Below, piece by piece: positions 54,826 to 61,279 of a stretch of DNA of 64,000 bases. The position numbers and the translations under genes were made by a program. The DNA comes from Panulirus ornatus (taxonomy: Eukaryota; Arthropoda; Malacostraca; Decapoda; Palinuridae), in assembly GCF_036320965.1 (NCBI RefSeq), contig NC_092225.1, positions 74,285,935 through 74,349,934 of the forward strand. The letters run 5' to 3'. Positions within the stretch are counted from its first letter, which is position 1; every line of letters starts with the position of its first letter. The notes beneath the pieces were generated by a model that ran no database searches, was not told the DNA's origin, and saw nothing but the letters and a program-made list of their open reading frames with translations.

Positions 54826-56782
54826 CACATCCAAGCCCAACAAAATTATCCAGGGTTTATCCCAGACGCTTCACATGCCCTGATTCAATCCATTGACAGC
54901 ACGTCGACCCCGGTATACCACATCGTTCTAATTCGCTCTTATTACTTGCACACCTTTCACCCTCCTGTATGTTCAGGCTCCGATTGCTCAAAATTTTTGT
55001 CACTCCCTCCTTCCACCTCCAATTCGGTTTTCCACTTCTCGTTCCCTCCACCTCTGACCCATGTATCCTCTTTGTCAATCTTTCCTCATTCTCTCAATGT
55101 GACCAAACCATTTCAATACACCCTCTTCTGCTCTCTCAACCACACTCTTTTTATTACCACACCTCTCTCTTACCCTTTCATTACTTACTCAATCAAACCA
55201 CCTCACACCACATATTGTACTCAAACATCTCATTTCCAACACATCCACCCTCCTCCGCACAACTCTATCTATAGCCCACGCCTCGCAACCATATAACATT
55301 GTTGGAACCACCGTTCCTTCAAAAATTTTTGCTCTCCGAGATAACGCACTCTCCTTCCACACGTTCTTCAACGCCTCCAGAACCTTCGACCCCTCCCCCA
55401 CCCTGTGACTCGCTTACGCTTCCAGGGTTCCATCCGTTTCTAAATCCACTCCCAGATATCTAAAACACTTCACTTCCTCAAGTTTTTCTCCATTCAAACT
55501 TACCTCCCAATTGACTTGTCCCTCATCCCTACTGAACCTGATAGCCTCGCTCTTTTTCACATTTACTCTCAGCTTTCTTCTTTCACACACTTTACCAAAC
55601 TCAGTCACCAACTTTTGCAGTTTCTCACCCGAATCGGCCACCACCGCTGTATCATCAGCGAACAACTGACTCGCTTCCCAAGCCCTCTCATCCTCAACAG
55701 ACTGCATGCTTGCCCCTCTCTCCAAAACTCTTGCATTCACCTCTAACAACCCAATCCATAACCAAATTAAACCATGAAGGCATCATGCACCCCAGCCGCA
55801 AACCGACATTTACTAGGAACCAATCCCTTTCCTCTCTTCCTACTCGTACACGAGTCTTACATCCTTGATAAAAACTTCACTGCTTCTTGCAACTTACCTC
55901 CCACACCATATGCTCTTAATACCTTCCACAAAGCCTCTCTATCAACTCTATCATTCCTTCTTAAGATTCATAAATGCTGCGTACAAATACGTTTCTTTTT
56001 TTAAGTATTTCTCGCATACATTCTTCAAAGCAAACATCTGATCCACACATCCTCTACCACTTCTGAAACCACACTACTCTTCCCCAGTCTGATGCTCTGT
56101 ACATGCCTTTACCCCCTCAATTAATGCCCTCCCATATAATTTCCCAAGAATACTCAAACTTGTACCTCCGTGATTTGAACAGTGGCACTATGCATGCATT
56201 CCGCCAATCCTCAGGCACTTCACAGTGAACCATACATACATTGAATATCCTTACCAACCAGTCAACACAGTCACCTCCTTTTTTAAAAAATTCCACTGCA
56301 ATACCATCCAAACCCGCCGCCTCGCCGGCTAGCATCTTCCGCAAGGCTTTCACTACCTCTTCTCCGTTTACTAAACCATTCTCCCTGACCCTCTCGCTTC
56401 GCGCACCACCTCGACCTAAACACACTATCTCTACCATTCTATCATCAAACACATTCAACAAACCTTCAAGATACTCTATCTCTTTCTTACTTCACTACTA
56501 CTTGTTATTACCTCCCCATTAACCCCCTTTCACCGATGTTCCCATTTGTTTTCTTTGTCTTACGGACTTTATTTACCAGCTTCCAAAACATCTTTTTATT
56601 CTCCCTAGAATTTAATGATACTCTCACCCCAACTCTCATTTGCCCTCTTTTCCACCTCCTGCACCTTTCTCTTGATCTGCCTGTTTCTTTTATACATGTT
56701 CTAGTCATTAGCACTACTTCCCTGCAAATATCATCCAAACTCCTCTCCTCTCTTTCACTAATAATCTTACTTCATCCCACTA

Positions 56783-56824
<42 letters not shown>

Positions 56825-57542
56825 GTATTATTTGATACAAATATCTAATTGGTCGGTCTTTGCTGCTCCTCTATATGTCTTAAGCCAATTCAGCAGATCC
56901 TTATCCGCTATCTTGTACACTATGGTAACGACCAAGCCTTTCTGTGAAACTGTCATTACTTGTATCGGTATATTTCAAAATGCATAATGTCCTTGGATAT
57001 GTCATTACCAAGAATCTACGCTCTTCCACTTTTTGTGTTACTGGCCAAAGACTCGTCCATACAGACACTGACTCTACCTCCACTTGTTCTTTAATGCACC
57101 GAGCAGTCCCCCTTCCATCCACTGTCTGACTCTCTTCCTCACCCAGGATCCCATATGTTGCCACATCCACTGCCAGGTACCTAGATCGCTTCATTTAACT
57201 CGGATCTCCCCCTCGTTTAACCTTAAAGTTGGACAATCTTGTCCCATTCCCCTTCTGCATCATTACCTTAGTTTTGTTAACATTAACTCGAACTTCATAC
57301 AGACAACATTATACTGGTAATGACATTGTTACAGACAATATTATACTAGTAATGACATTGTTACAGACAACATTATACTAGTAATGACATTGTTACAGAC
57401 ACATTATACTAGTAATGACATTGTTACAGAGAAGTGGACGATGCCACCCCAGCAATGCTGATTGTATTCCTGCTCTTCCTCCTGCCGGCTAAGCTCGACT
57501 TCTGGTGCTTCTGGAGTCCATCTAGTAAGTCGCTTGTGTGTG

Positions 57543-57616
<74 letters not shown>

Positions 57617-58692
57617 TATATTTATTTTTTTATTTTGCTTTGTCGCTGTCTCCCGCGTTTGCGAGGTAGCGCAAGGAAACAGACGAAAGAAATGGCCCAA
57701 CCCACCCCCATACACATGTATATACACACACACGTCCACACACGCAAATACACATACCTATACATCTCATTGTACACATTTATATACACACAGACACATA
57801 CATATATACCCATGCACACAATTCACACTGTCTGCCATTATTCATTCCCATCGCCACCTCGCCACACATGGAATACCATCCCCCTCCCCCCTCATGTGTG
57901 CGAGGCAGCGCTAGGAAAAGACAACAAAGGCCCCATTCGTTCACACTCAGTCTCTACCTGTCATGCAATAATGCCCGAAACCACAGCTCCCTTTCCACAT
58001 CCAGGCCCCACACAACTTTCCATGGTTTACCCCAGACGCTTCACATGCCCTGATTCAGTCCACTGACAGCACGTCAACTCCGGTATACCACATCGATCCA
58101 GTTCACTCTATTCCTTGCCCGCCTTTCACCGTCCTGCATGTTCAGGCCCCGATCACTCAAAATCTTTTTCACTCCATCTTTCCACCTCCAATTTGGTCTC
58201 CCACTTCTCCTCTTTCCCTCCACCTCCGACACATATATCCTCTTGGTCAATTTTCCTCACTCATTCTCTCCATGTGACCAAACCATTTCAAAACACCCTC
58301 TTCTGATTCTCAACCAAAGTCTTTTTATTACCACACATCTCTCTTACCCTGTTATTACTTACTCGATCAAACCACCTCACACCACATATTGTCCTCAAAC
58401 ATCTCATTTCCAGCACATCCACCCTCCTTCGCACAACTCTATCCATAGCCCACGCCTCGCAACCATACAACATTGTTGGAACCACTATTCCTTCAAACAT
58501 ACCCATTTTTGCTTTCCGAGATATTGTTCTCGACTTCCACACATCCTTCAAGGCTCCCAGAATTTTCGCCTCCTCCCCCACCCTATGATTCACTTCCGCT
58601 TCCATGGTCCCATCCGCTGCCAAATCCACTCCCAGATATCTAAAACACTTCACTTCCCCCAGTTTTTCTCCATTCAAACTTACCTCCCAATT

Positions 58693-58757
<65 letters not shown>

Positions 58758-59093
58758 CCTGGGGATAGGGATAATATCCATAGGGATAGGGGAGAAAGAA
58801 TACTTACGACGTATTCCCCACGTGTCATAGGTTACTAAAGGAGGCGGGAGCGTGGGGCTGGAAACCCTCCCCTCCTTGTATTTAACTTTCTAAAAGGGAA
58901 ACAGGAGTCATGCGGGGAGTGATCCTCGTCCTCGAAGGCTCAGATTGGGCTGTGTAAATGTGTGTGGATGTAACCAAGACGAGAAAAAAGGAGAGATAGG
59001 TAGTATGTTTGAGGAAAGGAACTTGGATGTTTTGGCTCTGTGAAACGAAGCTCAAGGGTAAACGGGAAGAGTGGTTTGGAAATGTTTTTGGAG

Positions 59094-59149
<56 letters not shown>

Positions 59150-59923
59150 CATGCATTCGCAATTTCCCGAGTTAAGAACAGAGGACCGAGCCTTAGAGAA
59201 AACCTTACATGGCCCCCTTTTCTCTAACTTCTCTTGGGGAAAGTTAAAACTGGAGGGGAGGATTGAGTGATCTGGGTTTGAACATTCAGGAAAGTGAAAG
59301 ACATGCATGGGATAGTGAATTGGAACAATATGGTATACAGTGGTTGACATGTTAATTCACTGATCCATGGGATGGAAAGCATCTTGGGTAAACCATGAAA
59401 ATATCTATGGAGACTAGTTGTATATAGAGGGCTGTGGTTTCGATACATTGCACATACAGGAGAGAATGGATGTGAACAAATGTGGCATATCTTGGTATGT
59501 TCCTAACACTACCTCGCTAACACTGGAAAAAAAAAAAAACGTACGAAAAACTTAGAGAAAATTACTTTATTGCCTGTTTATAATGTGTTCTTAAATTTTA
59601 TGTATGTAGATGTGACTGATGAAATGTGTTCCTCCTCAGACCCAGTGCGAGATGAAAAGGATAAAAATTCTTGCCTGGACTGGGATGTAGTACAGAGGAA
59701 GATCCCTTGGGGTATTGTGCTTCTCCTCGGTGGTGGTTTTGCAATGGCTGCTGGTGCTAAGGAATCTGGTCTTTCTAAATGGCTTGGGGAACAACTTTAC
59801 ATCTTCAATGGTACTCATATAGTGTGGATCGTATTATCGGTGACACTGATGACTGCCTTGTTAACAGAGGTGGCCTCTAACACTGCCACAGCATCAATAC
59901 TGCTTCCAGTTTTGAATGAGTTG
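12449..59923 (+). CDS. SLC13 (Indy-like): SLC13 (INDY/NaDC-type) Na+-coupled carboxylate transporter gene, 3' end outside window
   Basis: Plasma-membrane transporter of the SLC13/DASS family, whose members carry citrate, succinate and related anions (or sulfate) with several Na+ ions. The coding exons I place are 12449-12550, 33541-33790, 38329-38459, 41472-41587, one of three exon 5 versions (44641-44868, 45343-45603 or 46235-46663), 47929-48051, 50662-50868, 57430-57524 and 59640-59923. All junctions keep frame and nearly all use good GT/AG sites. The joined protein (about 512 residues with exon 5a) has TM1 at 12-30, the first SNT motif at 140-142 ([11 protein letters not shown]), the TM5 loop GGTG..TGT..N, the [12 protein letters not shown] helix, the [11 protein letters not shown] helix and the second SNT motif ([13 protein letters not shown]). 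The last helices and the family's C-terminal PROSITE-type signature are missing because the window ends. Family assignment is firm. Substrate and the human paralogue group (SLC13A2/3/5) cannot be decided here. Confidence 0.93.
12551..12622 (+). repeat. Duplicated exon 1 end with second in-frame splice donor
   Basis: The 46 bases ending at the donor (to gtaagtgac at 12551) recur just downstream, ending at gtaagtgac at 12623. About three quarters of positions match without gaps, and the ten donor bases are identical. The interval is 72 bases with no stop codon, so use of the second donor would insert 24 residues (VSDLATVLV.. to VSPIL) between TM1 and TM2. Whether it is used cannot be told from sequence. 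Confidence 0.6.
12680..13820. other. Intron 1, start
   Basis: Simple duplications such as cccaggacccgtgtcctt (13405-13440); no exon or element recognised. Confidence 0.5.
13822..14200 (+). repeat. 56/66-bp tandem repeat, six copies
   Basis: Unit starts gaacaagttcaataaaggtg; starts are near 13827, 13883, 13939, 14005, 14071 and 14137. The last three intervals are 66 bases because of an added ggttggtttg, and the later copies have cagtaaagg for caataaagg. Confidence 0.95.
14210..17990. other. Intron 1, unassigned
   Basis: No recognisable coding sequence. A tRNA-like A-box string (ttagttcagtggt) occurs at 14478 without a matching B box. Small repeats of ggtcgtgcctcggttctc near 14750-14790. Confidence 0.45.
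18000..18900 (+). mobile_element. Jockey-like LINE remnant, RT region
   Basis: Broken plus-strand frames give a worn V..VPQGSV.SP..F...N, then a Y.CADDY catalytic block near 18265-18280, and [10 protein letters not shown] near 18410 (the family's FNASKTQF-type motif). Several stops and shifts. Intron 1 relic. Confidence 0.55.
19435..19672 (+). repeat. Short interspersed element 'cgccatttcccgcgttagcg', copy 1
   Basis: About 235 bases from cgccatttcccgcgttagcg to atccccagggata. Homologues in this window: 23790-24013, 28001-28222, 54525-54737, reversed 58755-58935, partial 59148-59255. Each has a (TA)n tract at its downstream end, most at both ends. The head resembles the reverse complement of the RTE-like LINE tail (ctacctcgcaaacgcgggag). 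No coding frame or clear tRNA promoter boxes, so I call it SINE-like or MITE-like without choosing. Confidence 0.75.
19712..21096 (+). mobile_element. RTE-like LINE, 5'-truncated, copy a
   Basis: Begins abruptly after a (TA)n tract inside the RT domain ([20 protein letters not shown], then [13 protein letters not shown]). A two-base loss follows AYD and shifts frame. Then come [20 protein letters not shown], the catalytic [32 protein letters not shown] and the C-terminal block [17 protein letters not shown]. The 3' tail ends ctacctcgcaaacgcgggag before a new (TA)n tract. Further small indels split the frame near 20240 and 20490. Clade is by general resemblance to RTE elements. Confidence 0.88.
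21131..22960. other. Single-copy part of the 4-kb duplicated segment
   Basis: GC-richer than its surroundings, with a CRE, short direct repeats (gtgaggtgaggtacggatac) and no protein similarity seen. The equivalent stretch in copy B is about 25361-27180. Could hold a non-coding exon or a promoter; not decidable here. Confidence 0.4.
21595..21620. promoter_or_regulatory. CRE in CpG-rich block inside the 4-kb duplication (also at 25818-25843)
   Basis: TGACGTCA sits inside a GC-rich, CpG-rich stretch (ggccgcgcaggccgcc...cacgcggccc), unlike the AT-rich surroundings. Both copies of the duplicated segment keep it unchanged. No gene start is recognised next to it. Confidence 0.3.
23320..23480 (+). 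mobile_element. CR1-like LINE C-terminal scrap (second copy at 27540-27690)
   Basis: The plus strand reads [19 protein letters not shown] followed by a worn E.IQRRAIKL, the typical LVRPHLEYC.QVW.P...LE.VQRRATK block downstream of LINE RTs. Present in both copies of the 4-kb duplication. Confidence 0.6.
23790..24013 (+). repeat. Short interspersed element, copy 2 (28001-28222 is its duplicate)
   Basis: Same head (cgccatttcccgcgttagca) and tail (tatccccagggata) as copy 1, with an internal run of about 20 C (23910-23929) and a (TA)n tract of more than 80 bases after it. Copy 3 in the second duplicated segment has an equally long C run. Confidence 0.75.
24014..24098. repeat. (TA)n microsatellite, representative of at least 13
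   Basis: Other (TA)n tracts are near 19411-19434, 19673-19711, 21097-21130, 28223-28280, 41652-41726, 44018-44083, 54474-54524, 54738-54822, 56787-56823, 57545-57607, 58697-58754 and 59096-59147. Almost all abut an end of a LINE or of the short interspersed element, or join one to the other. Confidence 0.98.
24099..24308 (-). mobile_element. Penelope-like element, 3'-terminal fragment
   Basis: Starts after a long (TA)n tract with cctgagtccacagggaaaat and contains the same segment as 2660-2757 (gctaggacg.catttggtaaacatgcgattg, quoted in part). It breaks off at tatcaacaata, exactly where duplicated segment B begins. The rest of the element resumes at 28281. Confidence 0.7.
24309..25340 (+). 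mobile_element. RTE-like LINE, truncated, copy b
   Basis: The 3' half of the same LINE, from [10 protein letters not shown] to the tail, carried in duplicated segment B. Here the frame is open for 200 codons (24319-24921), where copy a has indels, then shifts near 24865 (a missing base pair in the VREERC region) before the C-terminal WFGHMERM block. Confidence 0.88.
24309..28280 (+). repeat. 4-kb duplicated segment, copy B
   Basis: Near-identical to copy A. Its left edge abuts a Penelope-like fragment ending tatcaacaata and its right edge abuts accatcacta. In the Penelope copy at 2.65 kb these two sequences are only 20 bases apart, so copy B sits inside what was one Penelope element. The excess of single-base indels relative to copy A also fits an assembly duplicate of two haplotypes. 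Confidence 0.9.
28281..29545 (-). mobile_element. Penelope-like retroelement (RT + GIY-YIG), degenerate
   Basis: Read on the minus strand, from high to low coordinates, it shows RT pieces (a [15 protein letters not shown] block near 29370, then [13 protein letters not shown] near 29160), a thumb-like [20 protein letters not shown] block (28990-28880) and a GIY-YIG endonuclease ([20 protein letters not shown], 28560-28500). This domain order is specific to Penelope-like elements. Frames are broken by shifts and stops, so it is dead. Its 3' end is displaced to 24099-24308 by the intervening duplicated segment. Confidence 0.85.
29741..29801 (+). repeat. (CT)n microsatellite
   Basis: About 30 CT dinucleotides in intron 1, just beyond the end of the Penelope-like element. 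Confidence 0.99.
29860..33220. other. Intron 1, end; no gene recognised
   Basis: Imperfect gagacgcac-type repetition at 29920-30000, then unremarkable AT-rich sequence. Confidence 0.5.
33247..33504 (+). repeat. 43-bp minisatellite just before SLC13 exon 2, six copies
   Basis: The unit is tgtattactcccgtggcctg plus gtggtggtagtgggcggtactgg with scattered substitutions. It ends 36 bases upstream of the exon 2 acceptor, where the branch point would be expected nearby. Confidence 0.93.
33541..33790 (+). CDS. SLC13 (Indy-like): SLC13 exon 2: TM2-TM3 region
   Basis: The acceptor is tgtgttccag and the donor gtaagtatgg; entry is phase 0 and exit phase 1. It encodes about 83 residues: the helix [20 protein letters not shown], then [15 protein letters not shown], then the conserved [20 protein letters not shown] and [17 protein letters not shown]. 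The WxTEALPL and Fx[14 protein letters not shown] blocks are diagnostic of SLC13. A 43-bp tandem repeat ends 36 bases before the acceptor, and GT-rich repeats begin about 20 bases after the donor. Confidence 0.95.
34195..34300 (+). repeat. 36-bp tandem repeat, about 2.5 copies
   Basis: The unit is gatcaacactaactggtgct plus gatgatcaacacttat; in intron 2. Confidence 0.85.
35130..36760 (-). mobile_element. Jockey-like LINE remnant, minus strand (intron 2)
   Basis: Minus strand blocks: [20 protein letters not shown] with YSYADE (36190-36070), then [40 protein letters not shown] (35745-35600), and [20 protein letters not shown] (35420-35350). These are the RT SGRSISV..GVPQGSVLSPTLF/YADD region, the LIRP.MEYCSHIW block and the C-terminal FFPRT.RLWNSLP block. 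Frames are broken. Confidence 0.7.
36770..38320. other. Intron 2, end; nothing recognised
   Basis: Mostly AT-rich with a GT/G-rich tract at 37098-37130; no coding or element similarity seen. Confidence 0.5.
38329..38459 (+). CDS. SLC13 (Indy-like): SLC13 exon 3: re-entrant hairpin with first SNT motif
   Basis: The acceptor is gtaatatttcag and the donor gtgagg; entry is phase 1 and exit phase 0. With the split Gly it encodes 44 residues including [30 protein letters not shown] in two blocks. The Ser-Asn-Thr of WISNTAT matches the first SNT motif, which in the bacterial homologue VcINDY helps bind Na+ at site Na1 and the carboxylate. All expected residues are present. Confidence 0.95.
38470..41460. 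other. Intron 3; nothing recognised
   Basis: AT-rich; T run of about 20 at 39667-39687. No exon or element recognised. Confidence 0.5.
41472..41587 (+). CDS. SLC13 (Indy-like): SLC13 exon 4: cytoplasmic loop, first part
   Basis: The acceptor is cattttaaccccacag and the donor gtaagg; entry is phase 0 and exit phase 2. It encodes a polar, Gln/Glu-rich segment ([17 protein letters not shown].., then PPRDEEAGA) that matches in position the poorly conserved intracellular loop between the first SNT hairpin and TM5. It has no family similarity of its own; support is phase compatibility with exons 3 and 5 and good splice signals. A (TA)n tract begins 65 bases past the donor. Confidence 0.78.
41790..42950 (-). 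mobile_element. RTE-like LINE, degenerate, minus copy c (intron 4)
   Basis: The minus strand shows [20 protein letters not shown] (42790-42700) and downstream a reversed copy of the LINE C-terminus and tail (ccaggcccaacagac, ctccctatccac). Heavily decayed. It meets copy d head to head near 42950. A (TA)n tract flanks its 3' end (41652-41726). Confidence 0.72.
42952..44015 (+). mobile_element. RTE-like LINE, degenerate, plus copy d (intron 4)
   Basis: The plus strand retains traces of the RT (gctgtttgctgatgacttca, F-ADD region at 43100), the MF.GTVPT block, and [20 protein letters not shown] near 43740-43800, ending gcctggttgtggacaagagg before (TA)n. Stops and shifts throughout. Opposite in orientation to copy c and about the same length. 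Confidence 0.72.
44641..44868 (+). CDS. SLC13 (Indy-like): SLC13 exon 5a: loop plus TM5 (alternative cassette, copy 1)
   Basis: The acceptor is cctgtcttttaccag; entry and exit are both phase 2. It encodes about 75 residues: a mixed-charge loop ([20 protein letters not shown]...) and then [20 protein letters not shown] followed by [11 protein letters not shown]. The second part is TM5 with the broken-helix loop that forms part of the Na1 site in this family. The donor is weak (CAG then gtcacg). Another gt at 44997 has better context but gives phase 1 and would shift exon 6 out of frame, and homology with exon 5b also stops at 44868, so I end it there. Confidence 0.85.
45343..45603 (+). CDS. 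SLC13 (Indy-like): SLC13 exon 5b: loop plus TM5 (alternative cassette, copy 2)
   Basis: The acceptor after gtcccctcccccag gives entry phase 2; the next AG, at 45363, does not keep phase. Exit is phase 2 at a weak donor (CAG then gtctta). It encodes about 86 residues: an acidic loop ([20 protein letters not shown]... and [17 protein letters not shown]), then [20 protein letters not shown] and [11 protein letters not shown]. The frame has no stops. Compared with the other two copies the conserved Pro of GTxPN is Ala and the following Leu is Phe, so this version may differ in ion or substrate handling. It could also be a decaying duplicate, since its donor is poor. Confidence 0.78.
46235..46663 (+). 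CDS. SLC13 (Indy-like): SLC13 exon 5c: long acidic loop plus TM5 (alternative cassette, copy 3)
   Basis: Entry is phase 2 and exit phase 2 at a strong donor (gtgagt). The best acceptor is ttgattttag at 46234; the AG at 46279 also keeps phase and would shorten the loop by 15 residues. It encodes about 142 residues. The first 60 or so are repeats of the [11 protein letters not shown] and QEEIQEEI type, very acidic and possibly helical. Then come [15 protein letters not shown]... and [20 protein letters not shown] followed by [11 protein letters not shown]. The TM5 part is the closest of the three to the vertebrate family pattern (GTAPNLVL). Internal 18-21-bp repeats make the acidic stretch a coding minisatellite. 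Confidence 0.87.
47165..47430 (+). repeat. Imperfect 28-33-bp tandem repeat in intron 5
   Basis: Variants of gtgtgagtgggtgtgtcata plus acataatcaagg, about nine copies, lying 500 bases before exon 6. Confidence 0.9.
47929..48051 (+). CDS. SLC13 (Indy-like): SLC13 exon 6: TM6 region
   Basis: The acceptor is cttcctcctgcag and the donor gtaagtacc; entry and exit are phase 2. It encodes [20 protein letters not shown] and then [20 protein letters not shown], matching the family block NF.SW..F..P......[11 protein letters not shown]. The exon end and donor are repeated every 28 bases downstream (gt at 48080 and 48108). Only the first donor keeps the reading frame into exon 7. Confidence 0.95.
48041..48150 (+). 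repeat. 28-bp tandem repeat containing exon 6 end and its splice donor
   Basis: The unit is gggtctcttccggtaagtac plus caagtgtt. Four copies; donors gtaagtacc at 48052, 48080 and 48108 are intact, and the fourth has gcaagtac. The second and third would add 28 or 56 bases and shift the frame. Confidence 0.93.
48151..50650. other. Intron 6; nothing recognised
   Basis: Unremarkable apart from the tail of the donor repeats at its start. A 110-codon minus frame at 49748-50080 has no recognised similarity. Confidence 0.5.
50662..50868 (+). CDS. SLC13 (Indy-like): SLC13 exon 7: cytoplasmic loop and TM7
   Basis: The acceptor is tctcccggtag and the donor gtaagta; entry and exit are phase 2. It encodes a basic loop ([37 protein letters not shown]) and the helix [20 protein letters not shown] with [11 protein letters not shown]. 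This matches the SLC13 segment ELG.(I/M)TF.E......F..LVLLWF.R.P.F..GW. Confidence 0.95.
51010..51335 (+). repeat. Imperfect repeat of 'tactcatgatagtacatattacccatg'-type units
   Basis: Variable-length units built from tacttcctcactcatgatag and tacatattacccatg, about eight copies, directly leading into the 27-bp satellite. Confidence 0.8.
51398..53631 (+). repeat. 27-bp satellite array, 83 units without an indel
   Basis: The unit is gacacttgcacccccacgct plus tactgct. From the first to the last unit start (51398 to 53612) is exactly 82 periods. Variant order: one acctgtaccc, one acttgtaccc, eight acctgcaccc, five acttgtaccc, sixty-seven acttgcaccc, one final acctgcaccc. The period is a multiple of three with no stop codons in several frames, giving open frames of up to 770 codons on both strands (TADTCTPTL or VGVQVSAVS repeats). 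These are not taken as genes. Confidence 0.98.
53640..54470 (-). mobile_element. RTE-like LINE fragment e (linker and endonuclease edge)
   Basis: The DNA parallels 56345-56780 on the same strand (ccctgatcctctcgcttcgc, caccgatgttcccgtttgtt, catttgccctctttttc), so it is another minus-strand copy of the LINE region between endonuclease and RT. It extends upstream to the interval ending cctctcaccacattaacatc. It begins directly after the 27-bp satellite and ends at a (TA)n tract. Confidence 0.65.
54525..54737 (+). repeat. Short interspersed element, copy 4
   Basis: From gccatttcctgcattagtga to attcccagggata, flanked by (TA)n on both sides (54474-54524, 54738-54822). More diverged at the CpG positions of the head than copy 1. 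Confidence 0.75.
54826..56786 (-). mobile_element. RTE-like LINE copy f, longest in window
   Basis: On the minus strand from high to low: [15 protein letters not shown] (56570), the RT N-terminus [20 protein letters not shown] with [15 protein letters not shown] (56360-56180), a gap region, [12 protein letters not shown] (55680-55645), [19 protein letters not shown] (55475-55420), [20 protein letters not shown] (55320-55260) and the C-terminus. Frames are interrupted, and (TA)n tracts lie at both ends. It shows more of the RT than any other copy here. Confidence 0.85.
56840..57300 (-). mobile_element. Degenerate LINE fragment, divergent subfamily
   Basis: The minus strand reads [14 protein letters not shown] (57300-57260) and [15 protein letters not shown] (57190-57145), corresponding to the [10 protein letters not shown] and [14 protein letters not shown] blocks of the LINEs above but clearly more divergent. 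It lies just before the exon 8 acceptor repeats. Confidence 0.5.
57303..57429 (+). repeat. 32-bp tandem repeat containing the exon 8 acceptor
   Basis: The unit is acagacaacattatactagt plus aatgacattgtt, four copies, one lacking a base. The last acag is the exon 8 acceptor (57429). Earlier AGs lie at 57334, 57366 and 57397. Confidence 0.95.
57430..57524 (+). CDS. SLC13 (Indy-like): SLC13 exon 8: TM8
   Basis: Entry is phase 2 and exit phase 1 at donor gtaagtcg. It encodes [20 protein letters not shown] and [11 protein letters not shown], the family segment D.T.A...G..LF.LP... . The acceptor (attgttacag) is the last of four near-identical copies of a 32-bp tandem repeat. The same acag-a sequence at 57334, 57366 and 57397 would add 95, 63 or 32 bases and cause frameshift or stop. 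A (TA)n tract starts about 20 bases after the donor. Confidence 0.9.
57608..58696 (-). mobile_element. RTE-like LINE copy g, 3' half
   Basis: The minus strand is open from 58677 to 58288 ([20 protein letters not shown] ... [20 protein letters not shown]), then shifts. The 3' tail (ctacctcgcaaacgcgggag in reverse) lies at 57645-57670 beside (TA)n. It is cut on its 5' side by another (TA)n at 58697. Confidence 0.85.
58755..58935 (-). repeat. Short interspersed element, copy 5, inverted
   Basis: Read in reverse it has the tail tatccccagg next to (TA)n and then the gggaagtattctttctcccc-type interval. It interrupts the sequence upstream of LINE copy g. Confidence 0.65.
58970..59520 (+). mobile_element. 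Composite LINE relic: endonuclease piece, short repeat element, LINE 3' end
   Basis: 59020-59092 encodes [19 protein letters not shown], the LINE endonuclease signature (ALCETKLKG). A (TA)n tract follows (59096-59147), then a partial short repeat element (aatttcccgagttaagaaca), then the LINE 3' end (gggtttgaacattcaggaaa, ggtatacagtggttgacatg). Internal LINE sequence between these is missing. Confidence 0.65.
59640..59923 (+). CDS. SLC13 (Indy-like): SLC13 exon 9: TM9 and second SNT motif (last exon in window)
   Basis: The acceptor is gtgttcctcctcag and the donor gtgagtaa; entry is phase 1 and exit phase 0. About 94 residues: a short polar loop, then [40 protein letters not shown] (shown in two blocks), a helix [14 protein letters not shown] and [20 protein letters not shown]. 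The DW..V..K.PW.I.LLLGGG.A.A.G...SGLS.WLG block and the second Ser-Asn-Thr are hallmarks of the family. No later exon is visible before 64000; the remaining C-terminal helices (about 80-100 residues in family members) must lie beyond. Confidence 0.95.
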
Positions 59924-59929
59924 GTGAGT

Positions 59930-61270
59930 AAATTGGACATAGTTTACCTATTCATTAAGAACTTGTCGTGCACTTAGGCTTTTCCCAATTTTACTGGAGA
60001 AATGTCATTCTAAGTATTTGATTAAAGTTTGATACTAGTTACAGTACTATGGACTTGTCCTTGATGAAATGGATATTTACATCATTAGTGTTTCTCTTGC
60101 ATTGAAAGAGCAGTTATCTAGTTATGTTCACTTTTGATTGTTTCAGGTCTTCATGTATTATATACTTAGCCAAAATTTGATGACCTGGTTTAGTATACCA
60201 AACAGTATCACACTATTTTGTAGTTGTATAGAAATATGATCATGGTATTTTGTGGTTGTGGAGAAATATATAATTTAACTAGTTGTGACACTGTAATCCA
60301 TAATGTATGGGCTCTAAACATTTGCACAAATATAACGCACACAGGGAACAGAGATGTATGTTTGATATTTAAAATTTCTATGCAGGATTGTAGATGGTTA
60401 TCTCATTTCACGCCTAGACCTGGTTCATGAAGGATTAGAAAATTGTTGCATTTATCCATAGTAAATTTGGCCAGTGAATCTTGCATTTAATACCACGTTT
60501 GTTTTCAGTCAAGGATTTTCCTATAAACAGGTAAGATTATAAGAAAAGTTGTATGACTACCAGAGTCATAAAGGTCTTGAACCAGTTGGTTTGGTTTTAT
60601 AAAGTATCTAAAAGATTGTTGTATATTTTGTGTGGTATCCATAGCTATTGATGACAAACATGCATCAGCTAGTGTATGCCATTAATGAGAACTGGAAAGT
60701 GTATGGGGCTGGATATTGAATGCAATTTTATGGAAAGAAAAATTAACACGGTCAAGAAAAATTCTTAGGATCTTCGTGACAACTGAAGAGGTGCACTTTA
60801 AGAAATTTAAAGTTGATTGCAAACTATCCTTGAGTATAATTTTAGTACATCATTGATGAGTTAAGTAGATATAGGGTATTTTCATATTGCATACAAAGTA
60901 CAGTCGGCAAGCAAATTTCATTTTTGTAATTGCACAAATATTGCTGAATGATTTTGGAGAATTTTTGGAGGAGCTTGGTCATCGAAGCTCATCCAGTCCT
61001 TTGGGAATGGTTCATTGAAGGGTATCCAGTGTTTTTGTGTGATTACCTATTTGTAATTACTTTTTATCTGGAGGGGGAGGCAGTTTTAATCTCCCGCGGC
61101 CCCCATATCTTGAACTTCCTCCGCTATCATGCATCTATTCAATCTTCTCTGTGCTGTCAACATTGTCGTGATTGAGTCAATTCCTCTAATATACCTCTAA
61201 TATATCCTCTAATATACTTTAACTTGTACTATAAAAGTACTCCTGTACATATTTCCTAGCAAGTATCTTG
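59930..61270. other. Intron 9, first part; nothing recognised
   Basis: AT-rich, no exon matching the missing SLC13 C-terminus. The last part of the window (62720-64000) is likewise without a recognised exon. Confidence 0.5.
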
Positions 61271-61279
61271 CTCAGTTTC

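Noticed and set aside
60948..61175. 75-codon frame as the next SLC13 exon
   Set aside because: Does not contain the expected C-terminal helices or the MLPVATPPN-type signature, and lacks matching splice sites and phase.
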